From NCBI GenBank assembly GCA_900321035.1, contig ONUH01000001.1:345105-409104 (forward strand): a stretch of 64,000 bases of DNA, read 5' to 3'. A program made the translations under genes and the position numbers. This document shows positions 44,487-52,603 of this stretch, piece by piece. Origin of the DNA: an uncultured Selenomonadales bacterium (GTDB lineage Bacteria > Bacillota > Negativicutes > Selenomonadales > Selenomonadaceae). The notes under the pieces were generated by a model that saw only the letters and a list, made by a program, of their open reading frames with translations, did no database searches and was not told where the DNA came from. Every line of letters begins with the position of its first letter. Position 1 is the stretch's first letter.

Positions 44487-45413
44487 TTATAGATATTTCT
44501 TAAACGCAGTCTTCATCTTGACCATAACGTCTATAAGCCAGTCGAATTGCTCATTCCATTGTTTTTTATCACTATAATCAACATCCTTTTTAATGATAAT
44601 TCGGCTTGCTTTACGTTCAGGTAATTCACGCCAATCAAATGTTAAATTTGTTTCGGCTTCAATTAGTTCCTTATTTTGTAATAAGGCATGAAACAATTCC
44701 TTATTTTCACTGATATATAGTTCTACATCCAATTCATTATGTTTTTGAATCTGAGAAACAGCAATGTGACAAGCTGATGAACCAACCCCGAAGTCCATCC
44801 AATGGTGTATGGATGGCTTTCTACGGTTAAATTCCTTTGCAAACTTTTTATTTTGAAAGGCATAGTCTTGAAACGCAACCCAATAATCATATCTTTGTTG
44901 CTGTGTTTCATTTGTCGATTCGTTTTTCTTTACTTCTTTAGTCCAATCGTTCGGCTTCTCAATTACTTCAAATTTTACTGCCGGTTCAGAAGAACCTATA
45001 CGATACAGTTTTATTTCGCATAGAAAGAACCCTATTTTTTCATCGGTATGATTATTCAGCCATTCAATAGCAGCTTTATGTTCCTCACGTGCATGTTTCA
45101 CGACCCATATGATTACTTCGGCTGATTTCCCAGACGCATAGGTAATCAACTTGCCAAGATGATCATGATTAGTGTCTTCCAACTGATTTTCAATAATGAT
45201 TTTTCGATTTGTATCCGTTTCAGATGCGAATATATCAACATGAAAATCCCCAACGGAAGATTCGGTTTCATCAATGGTAATATCAAGACCAACCGCATCC
45301 GCAAGAAGTGTAATATTATCATCCTGCGAGAGCCAAGGAGTAAAATCAAGAGCTTCATGCGGCCATACTGTTCGCAAATCTTTAATTTCTTCCAGTCTGC
45401 TTAAATTTGCCAT
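44487..45413 (-). CDS. DUF4268 / PD-(D/E)XK nuclease-like protein
   Basis: Protein of 308 residues. N-terminal nuclease-like motif: Asp in GDFHVDIFASE, then IIIENQLE (E-x-Q variant of the PD-(D/E)XK core) at about residues 55-80. The C-terminal half matches DUF4268 (RYDYWVAFQDYAF and VELYISENKELFHALLQNKE). Such proteins are restriction- or defence-linked. The gene is conspicuously AT-rich against GC-rich neighbours, a sign of recent transfer. The ATG at 45413 was chosen for AGGAGG 9 bases upstream; the ATG at 45419 is only 3 bases away. Confidence 0.75.
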   Translation of the reverse strand: MANLSRLEEIKDLRTVWPHEALDFTPWLSQDDNITLLADAVGLDITIDETESSVGDFHVDIFASETDTNRKIIIENQLEDTNHDHLGKLITYASGKSAEVIIWVVKHAREEHKAAIEWLNNHTDEKIGFFLCEIKLYRIGSSEPAVKFEVIEKPNDWTKEVKKNESTNETQQQRYDYWVAFQDYAFQNKKFAKEFNRRKPSIHHWMDFGVGSSACHIAVSQIQKHNELDVELYISENKELFHALLQNKELIEAETNLTFDWRELPERKASRIIIKKDVDYSDKKQWNEQFDWLIDVMVKMKTAFKKYL

Positions 45414-45531
45414 TTCCATATTCCTCCTAAAACTCACATTTATTTGTTGCCACTGCAATGCACAATTCAAGAATGTCAAAATGAGGAAACACGTAAAATC
45501 AAAAACCTCACCCACTGCCGACGACGGCTCC

Positions 45532-45556
45532 CGTGACAGTCCAGTGGACTGTCACG
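45532..45556. repeat. 25-bp perfect palindrome
   Basis: CGTGACAGTCCA-G-TGGACTGTCACG in the gap between ADP-ribosylglycohydrolase and DUF4268. It looks like a REP-type unit, not an operator, as no promoter lies close. The rest of 45414-45639 shows no gene. Confidence 0.65.
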
Positions 45557-45639
45557 CCCCATAGAGGAGGATATAGACGCGCAATTCAATGTTTGCAGTA
45601 ATTCGCCAAACAGGTATCGTAGCTTTGCTCGCCCCAACT

Positions 45640-46563
45640 TTATGGTTGATTTTGCAAATAATCGTTCACTCCGGTAAGCGTCGCATGGAATGATTTGGTT
45701 TTTTCGTTTCTTGAAAAATAAGTTTTCCTCCACCGCCGGAGTACGTTCTTTAATGGCTCATCCAAATAAGAAATTGCCTTGTCTTTGATCCAATCCGGGA
45801 TCCCGTAGGCGGCTTCGGCGATGCTGCCGGTGATGGCCGCCAAGGTATCGCTGTCGCCTCCAAGGGAAATCGCATTGCGTATGGCGTCCTCAAAATCCGT
45901 ACTTTCCAGGAAAGCGATGATGGCCTGCGGAACAGTTTCCTGGCAGGTTTCATTGAAGGTATAAGAAGGACGAATCTCATTCAAAGTGCGGGATAAATCA
46001 TAGCCGTATTCTCTCTCGATATGCTCTTTGACCTTTCTCTTGCATTCCTCCGGCTTATTATTGATAGGCGTTCCGTAATCCGAGCAATAACCGCCAAAAT
46101 TAAACCGGTTCATGAAAATCGCGTCCGTTACAGCCATAGCGCCTTTGATGCCCTCCGGGTGATTGTGCGTCACCTCCGCGGAAAGGCGTGCCCGGTCTCT
46201 GGCGTTGGAAGGCCAAAAGCCTGTCCTGGCGCAAAAGCCGCAATCCATCGTCCATGCGCATGGGGAGACCCGCATAGCCGAGCCGTTGCCAAAGCTGTTA
46301 TACGGCTCGCGGTTATTCGAAAAGAGCCATGCGCCAAATCGCCCGCCGTAACCGGCATTCGGGTACATCCTGCCGAATTTCTTCATGGCGTCGATAAAAT
46401 CGTCCCGCTCCCCGCCGTTCATGACAGCCTCGGCAACGGCGCAGGTCATGACGGTATCGTCCGTGAAAAAGCAGTCGTCGCGGAACAGCGGAAAATCTTT
46501 CGTCTTGATATTGTTCCATTCATAAACAGAACCTACAATGTCGCCAACAATCGCCCCTAACAT
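45640..46563 (-). CDS. ADP-ribosylglycohydrolase (DraG/ARH family)
   Basis: Hydrolase of 307 residues that removes ADP-ribose from proteins, nucleic acids or small molecules. Family motifs: GAIVGDIVGSVYEW at the N-terminus, the metal-binding FTDDTVMTCAVAEA, and GGDSDTLAAITGSIAEAAYG. The Asp residues for two metal ions are intact, so it should be active. AAGGGGG precedes the ATG. It lies in the same strand run as the macro-domain gene and the helical-repeat gene, which suggests a joint ADP-ribose role. Confidence 0.9.
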   Translation of the reverse strand: MLGAIVGDIVGSVYEWNNIKTKDFPLFRDDCFFTDDTVMTCAVAEAVMNGGERDDFIDAMKKFGRMYPNAGYGGRFGAWLFSNNREPYNSFGNGSAMRVSPCAWTMDCGFCARTGFWPSNARDRARLSAEVTHNHPEGIKGAMAVTDAIFMNRFNFGGYCSDYGTPINNKPEECKRKVKEHIEREYGYDLSRTLNEIRPSYTFNETCQETVPQAIIAFLESTDFEDAIRNAISLGGDSDTLAAITGSIAEAAYGIPDWIKDKAISYLDEPLKNVLRRWRKTYFSRNEKTKSFHATLTGVNDYLQNQP

Positions 46564-46622
46564 AATGGCAATCCCCCTTATAGTTTTGATGATTCTATTC
46601 TACCCAATAGAAATGTGAGGCG

Positions 46623-46639
46623 GTCGCCTGACGGGCGAC
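46623..46639. repeat. short GC-rich palindrome, copy 2
   Basis: GTCGCC-TGACG-GGCGAC followed by ATTTA. The same context as the copy at 44353-44369 (GAGGCG before, GACATTT after). It lies 2 bases past the stop of the helical-repeat gene. Confidence 0.6.
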
Positions 46640-46641
46640 AT

Positions 46642-48123
46642 TTACAAATCAAGATATTCAAACCTCATCTTTTGATCGGTTTCGTTCTTTTTCCACTCGT
46701 CGACAGCGCGTCGCAAAGCCTCGGTGATTTTTCCGTTTTCTTTCCATACCCGCAGGCGTTTCAGCGTCATCAAACGGCTTCGGATGACCGGGGTGCGAAG
46801 GCCGAGACGCAAAAGGCGAGCCTCCTGCTGAGAATAGCCGGCCAACTTTTCCAGCATGATTTCATAGGCATGGTTTCCCGTCCCCCCAACGAGGACGTTT
46901 TGGGGCGCGAGCATGTCCTCGTTTTTGACGTTGGCGAGGAAGAAGTCCGCCATTTCCATGAGGTCTTCTTGATTATCCAGAAATTGGAGCATCGCGTAGT
47001 GCTTTCGCCAATCGCTTCGGAACGCGGCCTTGATTTCCTTCGCGCAATCGACGCCAAGCTGCGACGCGAGCCGGAGATTTTCTCCCTGCTCCGCTTTGCA
47101 GCGCATGAAGTTCAGGCAGGAATCCGAAGAAAGGACGGCGTCGGCCTCTTTTGCGAGCGTCTGAAACGCCTCATCCTCTTCTCCCGCATAATGAAGCTGT
47201 ATGGCGCGGAGTACGCAGTAAATTTCCTCGTTCGGCATGGCGAGGCGCGCCTTGTCGATATAGGCCCGCATAAGCGCTTCTTCCTGCTCATATGCCCCGA
47301 TTCCGAGTACGGGGCCGCCGTCGGATTCGATAAGCGCAGCCAGTATCCTGCCGGCCGCAACAAAATCCTCGCCGTTCCTGTCAGCGGCCTGGACGACATT
47401 CAACAAGTCGATTTTTTCCGCAACGGTCAGCGCAGAATATTCGGGCATCACGTCGTTGTCGACGCCTTCGCGTAGCAGCCAACGCCTGATTTCTGCCGTC
47501 GTCGGCTCCAGTGACGCCACGGCATGAATCCGCCCCCAGCCGTGAACCTTTCGCGCCATACGAAAAATTTCTTCGTTTTTGTTCTCCCAATTTCTGACGG
47601 CGAAGGTCGCAAACAGCGTGAATTCGTCCGACGCCGCCAATTCGCGGACGGCCTGCCTGACCGCTTCGTCCTTCTCATTCCATATAATTTCCAAAAGCGA
47701 CAGGGCGAGTTTTACTTCTTCCGTCTCGCGGGCGTAAAACAGCAGGTGACGGGCAAACAGATAGAGATTTGTGGCGTCCAGCTCCTCGCTGTGGTCGAGA
47801 ATCCAATTCTGTGCGGCATCCACATAGGCGAGCATGGAATGATCCGCGTCGGGAAACACCTCGGGCAATGCCATCTTCGCGTGGGCAAAGACATGGGAGG
47901 AGGCTCGCCGTAATACCAATATCAGCGGCGACAAATCGGGCGTTTCCAGTCGGTTATGGTAGATGCAGACGCCGTCCCACGCGCCGTCCGCCCATGCGAT
48001 TCCCTCGGGATCAGGGCTTCGCAGGGAAAATGACGACGGCAATTCGCCGTTCGGCTGTATCGCCGCGTGAATCTTGTCATAGATGGACGGCACATTGTCG
48101 CCCGGTCTATACTCCGCTGTCAT
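46642..48123 (-). CDS. helical-repeat protein of unknown function
   Basis: Soluble protein of 493 residues, no signal peptide. The sequence is almost wholly helical with HEAT-like pairs (LYLFARHLLFYARETEEVKL, LAMPNEEIYCVLRAIQLHYA). I do not recognise the family. GGAGGTG precedes the ATG. It sits 32 bases after the macro-domain gene and 78 before the ADP-ribosylglycohydrolase gene, so all three are probably one transcript. A scaffold or substrate-binding role in ADP-ribose handling is only inferred from context. Confidence 0.6.
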   Translation of the reverse strand: MTAEYRPGDNVPSIYDKIHAAIQPNGELPSSFSLRSPDPEGIAWADGAWDGVCIYHNRLETPDLSPLILVLRRASSHVFAHAKMALPEVFPDADHSMLAYVDAAQNWILDHSEELDATNLYLFARHLLFYARETEEVKLALSLLEIIWNEKDEAVRQAVRELAASDEFTLFATFAVRNWENKNEEIFRMARKVHGWGRIHAVASLEPTTAEIRRWLLREGVDNDVMPEYSALTVAEKIDLLNVVQAADRNGEDFVAAGRILAALIESDGGPVLGIGAYEQEEALMRAYIDKARLAMPNEEIYCVLRAIQLHYAGEEDEAFQTLAKEADAVLSSDSCLNFMRCKAEQGENLRLASQLGVDCAKEIKAAFRSDWRKHYAMLQFLDNQEDLMEMADFFLANVKNEDMLAPQNVLVGGTGNHAYEIMLEKLAGYSQQEARLLRLGLRTPVIRSRLMTLKRLRVWKENGKITEALRRAVDEWKKNETDQKMRFEYLDL

Positions 48124-48155
48124 TTTTCCACCTCCGTTCCATTTTCATCGTCCTT

Positions 48156-49280
48156 TTATCCGAGACAGGCCTGCCCAAAGGCAAACAGCGTTTCATTGAT
48201 GGTGAAGATGTCGTAATCCTTGCGTTCGATGAAATATTCAACGATGATGTCCGTCTTGTTGCTGTGGGAAATGGCGTAGCCCGCGCGGCCGATAAAATCC
48301 TTCGTTTCATCGAGGTTCAGCTCCAGCGCGATCGCCAAGGCCAAAGCGGTGGCTTTGCTCGGCTGGTAATTTGGATTTTTCCGTATCTTTGCGAAATGCT
48401 TTCGGTCAACGTTGGCTCGCTTGTATATCTCCGGATCTTTCTTTCCTTTGGCGTCAATAAGCCGCAACAGCGCTTCGGAAAAGGTATCGTCCGTTTCCTC
48501 CACCAAATCGGAAAGGGCACGCGGTTTTTTCGACGCAACGGATTTGGCTTGCAGCAGGTCAGGAGCGCTTTTCCCTTTTGCCGCGGGCCGGCGTTTGGCG
48601 GCCCGTTTCGGTTCCGGCGCGGCCTCGACAGGAAGCGACTTCATCATCTCGAAGGCGTCACATTCCTCGCCCTCATCGCCCAAGGGGGGAAGCACCATCG
48701 CTCTCCTGCGCCGTCTCTGTTCTTCACCGCGGATTTCCTCGTCGAAAAGCTCTTCTAAATAATTCTTATCCAAATAATCCTGCACGTCGTCGAAGAGGGT
48801 GTTGGATATTTTGAAGGCCTTGCGGTCAAAGACCACAAGATACACCTGCATTTCATGCTCTGCCAAAAACTCCTTGACGGCCTGCACCGCCGTGGCGATG
48901 GCAATCTCCGCCGGGCAGCCGAAAACGCCCGCCGAGATCAGCGGGAACGCAATCGAAGTACATTTATTCTCTAAAGCGAGTTCCATGGATTTCGTGTAGC
49001 AATCCGCCAGTTGCTTACGCTGCCCGGTTTTCCCGTCCTGCCAGATCGGTCCCACCGTATGGACGACGTACTTTGCCGGAAGCTGAAAAGCGGGCGTGAT
49101 GAACGCCGTTCCCGTCGCGATGTCCCCGATTTTCCGGCGCGCCGCAATCAGTTCCGGTCCTGCGGCCCGATGAATGGCATAGTCCACACCGCCGCCCACC
49201 TCGGGCGTCGGGTGCGCGCTGTTGACGATCACGTCCACCTTCATGGTCGTAATGTCGGTTCTTACGATTTCCAATGGCAT
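48156..49280 (-). CDS. macro-domain protein fused to a C-terminal helix-turn-helix-like domain
   Basis: Protein of 374 residues. Macro domain at 1-165: the ADP-ribose loop VIVNSAHPTPEVGGGVD, and the second loop PLISAGVFGCP. A low-complexity linker follows (about 190-265), rich in Lys, Ala, Arg and Glu. The C-terminal domain (about 270-374; TFSEALLRLIDAKGKKD, SKATALALAIALELNLDE) is a conserved helical unit seen alone or fused in many Clostridia and looks like an XRE-type fold. The ATG at 49280 has GGGGAGGG in front. It could bind ADP-ribosylated targets and nucleic acid; inference. Confidence 0.8.
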   Translation of the reverse strand: MPLEIVRTDITTMKVDVIVNSAHPTPEVGGGVDYAIHRAAGPELIAARRKIGDIATGTAFITPAFQLPAKYVVHTVGPIWQDGKTGQRKQLADCYTKSMELALENKCTSIAFPLISAGVFGCPAEIAIATAVQAVKEFLAEHEMQVYLVVFDRKAFKISNTLFDDVQDYLDKNYLEELFDEEIRGEEQRRRRRAMVLPPLGDEGEECDAFEMMKSLPVEAAPEPKRAAKRRPAAKGKSAPDLLQAKSVASKKPRALSDLVEETDDTFSEALLRLIDAKGKKDPEIYKRANVDRKHFAKIRKNPNYQPSKATALALAIALELNLDETKDFIGRAGYAISHSNKTDIIVEYFIERKDYDIFTINETLFAFGQACLG

Positions 49281-49313
49281 GGCCAAACCCTCCCCTATAT
49301 ACCTTTCACACGC

Positions 49314-49586
49314 CTACATGTGCAGATAGACAAGCGCCGCAATCTGCAATACAAAAATCATCGGGACGCCGTAAATGAATTTCAAATGCCGCGTCTTCTG
49401 CCGAAAGAACGTCATCGCCGCCATCGCGCCGACACTGCCGCCGAGAAGCGCCAACAGCAGCAATATTTTCTCCGGCACGCGCTGCCAGCCCTGTTTCGCA
49501 CTGAACTTGTCCCAGCCGTAAACGGCGATAGCGGAAATATTGACGACAATCAAATAAACTGCCGCTGCGAAATGAATATCTTTCAT
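49314..49586 (-). CDS. DUF1294 small membrane protein
   Basis: Protein of 90 residues with three hydrophobic segments. The DUF1294 hallmark is VYGWDKFSAKQGWQRVPEK, then LALLGGSVGAMAAMTFFRQK TRH. Function unknown. It lies 33 bases before the macro-domain gene and follows the promoter at 49638-49666, so it heads the ADP-ribose run, which may be coincidence. Confidence 0.82.
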   Translation of the reverse strand: MKDIHFAAAVYLIVVNISAIAVYGWDKFSAKQGWQRVPEKILLLLALLGGSVGAMAAMTFFRQKTRHLKFIYGVPMIFVLQIAALVYLHM

Positions 49587-49637
49587 ACGCGTTTACCTCT
49601 TTGATGAACCGAATCCCCTGCCCTATGTTCTCTGTTT

Positions 49638-49666
49638 ATTATAATACGGCAAATATCGCTTGCCTA
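49638..49666 (-). promoter_or_regulatory. promoter of the DUF1294/macro/ADP-ribosylglycohydrolase run
   Basis: Minus strand: TAGGCA (49661-49666), 17-base spacer, TATAAT (49638-49643), 51 bases before the DUF1294 ATG. Confidence 0.55.
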
Positions 49667-49717
49667 TATGGTCAAAGTGAAAAAATAAGGAAACGACGTT
49701 TCCGTAAAAAGGCATAG

Positions 49718-49749
49718 AAAAAGCGCCCTCCGAAAGGAGAGCGCTTTTT
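49718..49749 (-). terminator. terminator of the propionate operon
   Basis: AAAAAGCGC-CTCC hairpin with GAAA loop and GCGCTTTTT arm; T-run on the minus side. It lies 12 bases past the biotin-carrier stop. Confidence 0.88.
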
Positions 49750-49761
49750 GTTAGGCTTGAA

Positions 49762-50163
49762 TTAGCCGAGGATGATGAGAGCGTCGCCGGCCTTAACCGT
49801 CTGACCCTCAGAAACGTTGACAGCCTTAACCGTCGCATCAGCGTCAGCAAGGATCTCGTTCTGCATCTTCATAGCCTCGAGCATCATCATGTTCTCGCCA
49901 GCCTTAACCTGCTGACCCTCTTTAACGAGGACCTTCAGGATCTTACCAGGCATCGGAGCGTTGATGGCATGCTCGCCAGCGCCAGCAGCCTTAGCAGCCG
50001 GAGCCGGAGCAGCGGCCGGAGCCGGAGCCGGGGCAGGAGCAGCGGCCGGAGCCGGAGCAGCAGCGCGCGGAGCGGCAGCTACCGGAGCGGCGGAACCGCC
50101 AACCTCTTCGACCTCAACAGCATAGGAACTTCCATTTACAGTAATGTTGAATTTTTTTGCCAC
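49762..50163 (-). CDS. mmdC: biotin carrier subunit of methylmalonyl-CoA decarboxylase
   Basis: Protein of 133 residues: short N-terminal segment (KKFNITVNGSSYAVEVEE), a long Ala/Pro linker (about 30-62), then a biotinyl domain with the biotinylation motif EAMKMQ. It carries the carboxyl group taken from methylmalonyl-CoA by MmdA. The GTG at 50163 has GGAGGG 8 bases upstream; a TTG lies five codons earlier. The gap to mmdA holds an imperfect GACCGTGCC/GGCTCGGT-type hairpin but no gene. Confidence 0.88.
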   Translation of the reverse strand: MAKKFNITVNGSSYAVEVEEVGGSAAPVAAAPRAAAPAPAAAPAPAPAPAAAPAPAAKAAGAGEHAINAPMPGKILKVLVKEGQQVKAGENMMMLEAMKMQNEILADADATVKAVNVSEGQTVKAGDALIILG

Positions 50164-50289
50164 TTGGATTCCCTCCAAATTTGTATTTTTTATTTGAACG
50201 CCGGCCTAACCGAGCCTTTCGGCACGGTCAGGCTGCGTCGTCCACAATGATACACTGCTCTTCCGCATCGCGCGGAAAAAGTTCGCCGA

Positions 50290-51819
50290 TTAAAGCGGAA
50301 TGTTGCCGTGCTTCTTCGCCGGGCCGACTTCGCGCTTCGTAGCGAGCATATTCAGGGACTGAATGATGCGCGGACGAGTCTCTTTCGGCTCGATGACATA
50401 GTCGACATAGCCGCGCTCCGCAGCCTTGTACGGAGTAGCAAACTCGGCGACATAGTCCGCAGTCTTCTGCTCCTTGTCCGGATCCTTGCGGAAGATGATG
50501 TTCGCAGCGCCCGCCGGGCCCATAACCGCGATCTCGGAGGACGGCCAAGCGATGACCTGATCCGCGCCGACTTCGCGGGAGCACATGGCGATGTAGGATC
50601 CGCCGTAGGACTTGCGAAGGATGACCGTGATCTTGGGAACCGTCGCCTCGGAATACGCATAGAGCATCTTCGCGCCGTGGCGGATAATGCCCTTGTACTC
50701 CTGATCCGTGCCCGGCAGGAAGCCCGGGACGTCGACGAGGTTCAGCAGAGGAATGTTGAACGCGTCGCAGAAGCGGATGAAGCGCGAGCTCTTGTCGGAA
50801 GCGTCGACGTCGAGGCAGCCCGCCATGACGTTCGGCTGGTTCGCGATGATGCCGACCGTGCGGCCATCGAAGCGCGCAAAGCAGGTGATGATGTTCTTCG
50901 CGAAATGCTCATGCACTTCGTAGAACTCGCCGTTGTCGGCGATCATCTTGATGACGTCCTTCATGTTGTACGGAGCATTCGGGTTGTCCGGAATAATCGT
51001 GTTCAAGCCTTCGTCCATACGGAGCGGGCTGTCGCCGGTCTCAACAAGCGGGGTCTCCTCCATGTTGTTGCTCGGCAGGAAGGAAAGCAGATAACGGATC
51101 TGCTTGATGCAGTCCTCATCGTTCTCAGCCGCGAAGTGCGCAACGCCGGAAACCGTGTTGTGCGTCATAGCGCCGCCGAGCTGCTCAGCCGTGATCTCCT
51201 CGCCCGTAACCGTCTTGATAACGGCCGGACCGGTGATGAACATCTGGCTCGTGTTTTTGACCATGTAAATGAAGTCGGTGATCGCCGGGGAATACACCGC
51301 GCCGCCGGCCGACGGGCCCATGATGGCCGAAATCTGCGGGACAACGCCCGAAGCAGCCGTGTTGCGGAAGAAGATTCCGCCGTAGCCGGACAGCGCGTCA
51401 ACAGCTTCCTGGATACGGGCTCCGCCGGAGTCGTTCAGACCGATGCACGGAGCGCCCATCTTCATGGCGAGATCCTGGACTTTCCAAATCTTGTGCGCGT
51501 GCTTCTCACCGAGGGAACCGCCCTCAACGGTGAAGTCCTGCGCGAACGCGTAAACGAGACGGCCGTCGACCGTACCGTAGCCGCAGACAACGCCTTCGCC
51601 CGGGAGCTCTTTCTTGTCCTGGCCGAAGTTCACGCAGCGGTGGTGAACGAGAGCATCGAGTTCAACGAAGGTACCTTCGTCAAACAGCAGATCCAGACGC
51701 TCGTGAGCAGTCAGCTTGCCTTTGCTGTGCTGCTTCTCGATGGCCTTCTCGCCGCCGCCCATGCGGACGTGCTCGATTTTCTCCTTCGCCTGTTTGATTC
51801 TTTCCTGAACAGTAGCCAT
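50290..51819 (-). CDS. mmdA: methylmalonyl-CoA decarboxylase alpha subunit (carboxyltransferase)
   Basis: Crotonase-fold carboxyltransferase of 509 residues. Typical blocks are HGKLTAHERLDLLFDEGTF-like (here SKGKLTAHERLDLLFDEG), NDSGGARIQEAVDALSGYGG, GPSAGGAVYSPAITDF and VDVPGFLPGTDQEYKGIIRH. It moves CO2 from methylmalonyl-CoA to biotin (MmdC), yielding propionyl-CoA. By sequence alone it cannot be told apart from propionyl-CoA carboxylase beta. The membrane Na+-pump subunits (MmdB, MmdD) are not in the window. It has its own promoter at 51872-51900. Confidence 0.92.
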   Translation of the reverse strand: MATVQERIKQAKEKIEHVRMGGGEKAIEKQHSKGKLTAHERLDLLFDEGTFVELDALVHHRCVNFGQDKKELPGEGVVCGYGTVDGRLVYAFAQDFTVEGGSLGEKHAHKIWKVQDLAMKMGAPCIGLNDSGGARIQEAVDALSGYGGIFFRNTAASGVVPQISAIMGPSAGGAVYSPAITDFIYMVKNTSQMFITGPAVIKTVTGEEITAEQLGGAMTHNTVSGVAHFAAENDEDCIKQIRYLLSFLPSNNMEETPLVETGDSPLRMDEGLNTIIPDNPNAPYNMKDVIKMIADNGEFYEVHEHFAKNIITCFARFDGRTVGIIANQPNVMAGCLDVDASDKSSRFIRFCDAFNIPLLNLVDVPGFLPGTDQEYKGIIRHGAKMLYAYSEATVPKITVILRKSYGGSYIAMCSREVGADQVIAWPSSEIAVMGPAGAANIIFRKDPDKEQKTADYVAEFATPYKAAERGYVDYVIEPKETRPRIIQSLNMLATKREVGPAKKHGNIPL

Positions 51820-51871
51820 ATTCTACCTCCTAAAGGGTATTATATTTGGATATTTCGATTACCCATGCTCT

Positions 51872-51900
51872 ATTTTGCACGATAATCCGATTTTTTGCAA
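51872..51900 (-). promoter_or_regulatory. internal promoter of mmdA-mmdC
   Basis: Minus strand: TTGCAA (51895-51900), 17-base spacer, CAAAAT (51872-51877), about 50 bases before the ATG. Confidence 0.6.
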
Positions 51901-51955
51901 GCATTTTCTGAAAAAGATTTGAAAAAACTTACAGAAAAATGAATTCCAAGAACCA

Positions 51956-51993
51956 ATCATACCCCATAACGGTTTTCCGGTATGGGGCATGAT
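51956..51993. other. intergenic hairpin between mce and mmdA
   Basis: ATCAT-x-CCCCATA...CGG-TTTT-CCG...TATGGGG-x-ATGAT. Strong stem but no T-run. It may stabilise the upstream transcript end. Confidence 0.5.
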
Positions 51994-52079
51994 CGAGCTT
52001 TATGCAGTTTTCGTCACGGATTGCGCGTTTTTGAAAGCTTGCCGCTCTTTACCGACAAAGCCGTTCATCGCGCAACGCC

Positions 52080-52520
52080 TCAATAAGCCTCACGCTTGTC
52101 GCGGAGTTCGCAGATTTCGAGCAGGATGCCACCCGTGGATTTCGGGTGGATGAACGCAATGTCCGCTCCGCCGGCGCCGCGGCGAGCCTTCTTGTCGATC
52201 ATCTTAACGCCCTTCTCCTGGAGCTCTTCGATAGCGGCGTCGATGTTGTCAACGCGCAGCGCGACGTGCTGAATGCCGCCCTTACCGCCGTTGCCTTCCA
52301 TCCACTTCGCAATCGGGCTGTCCGGAGCCGTCGCGACGAGCAGCTCAACCTGGCTGCCGTTCCACATCGGATGGAACACCGTCGTAACCTTCTGCTCAGC
52401 AACCGTCTCTTTGCCGCTGCAGGGAACGCCCATGCACTCAGCCCAGAACTTGCTGCCCTCATCGAGATCGGCACAGGCCACGCCAAGATGGTCTACGCCA
52501 AGAACGTGAAACTTACTCAT
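52080..52520 (-). CDS. mce: methylmalonyl-CoA epimerase
   Basis: Vicinal-oxygen-chelate protein of 146 residues that interconverts (R)- and (S)-methylmalonyl-CoA. Metal ligands are His in VLGVDHLGVAC, His in GGIQHVALRVDNI, and Glu in GILLEICEL, spaced as in the family. The ATG at 52520 has GGGAGG in front; the frame is open 29 codons upstream. Lies between meaB and mmdA. Confidence 0.92.
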   Translation of the reverse strand: MSKFHVLGVDHLGVACADLDEGSKFWAECMGVPCSGKETVAEQKVTTVFHPMWNGSQVELLVATAPDSPIAKWMEGNGGKGGIQHVALRVDNIDAAIEELQEKGVKMIDKKARRGAGGADIAFIHPKSTGGILLEICELRDKREAY

Positions 52521-52603
52521 GTGAAAACCTCCCATTTTGTTTTTATTTTTGGAACAGCCACAAGCGCAAGGCTGTATGGCCATTTTCCATCCACGGTGTT
52601 TTC

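Noticed and set aside
45532..45556. terminator for the ADP-ribosylglycohydrolase gene
   Set aside because: Strong palindrome but no T-run, and 84 bases past the stop; classed as a repeat.
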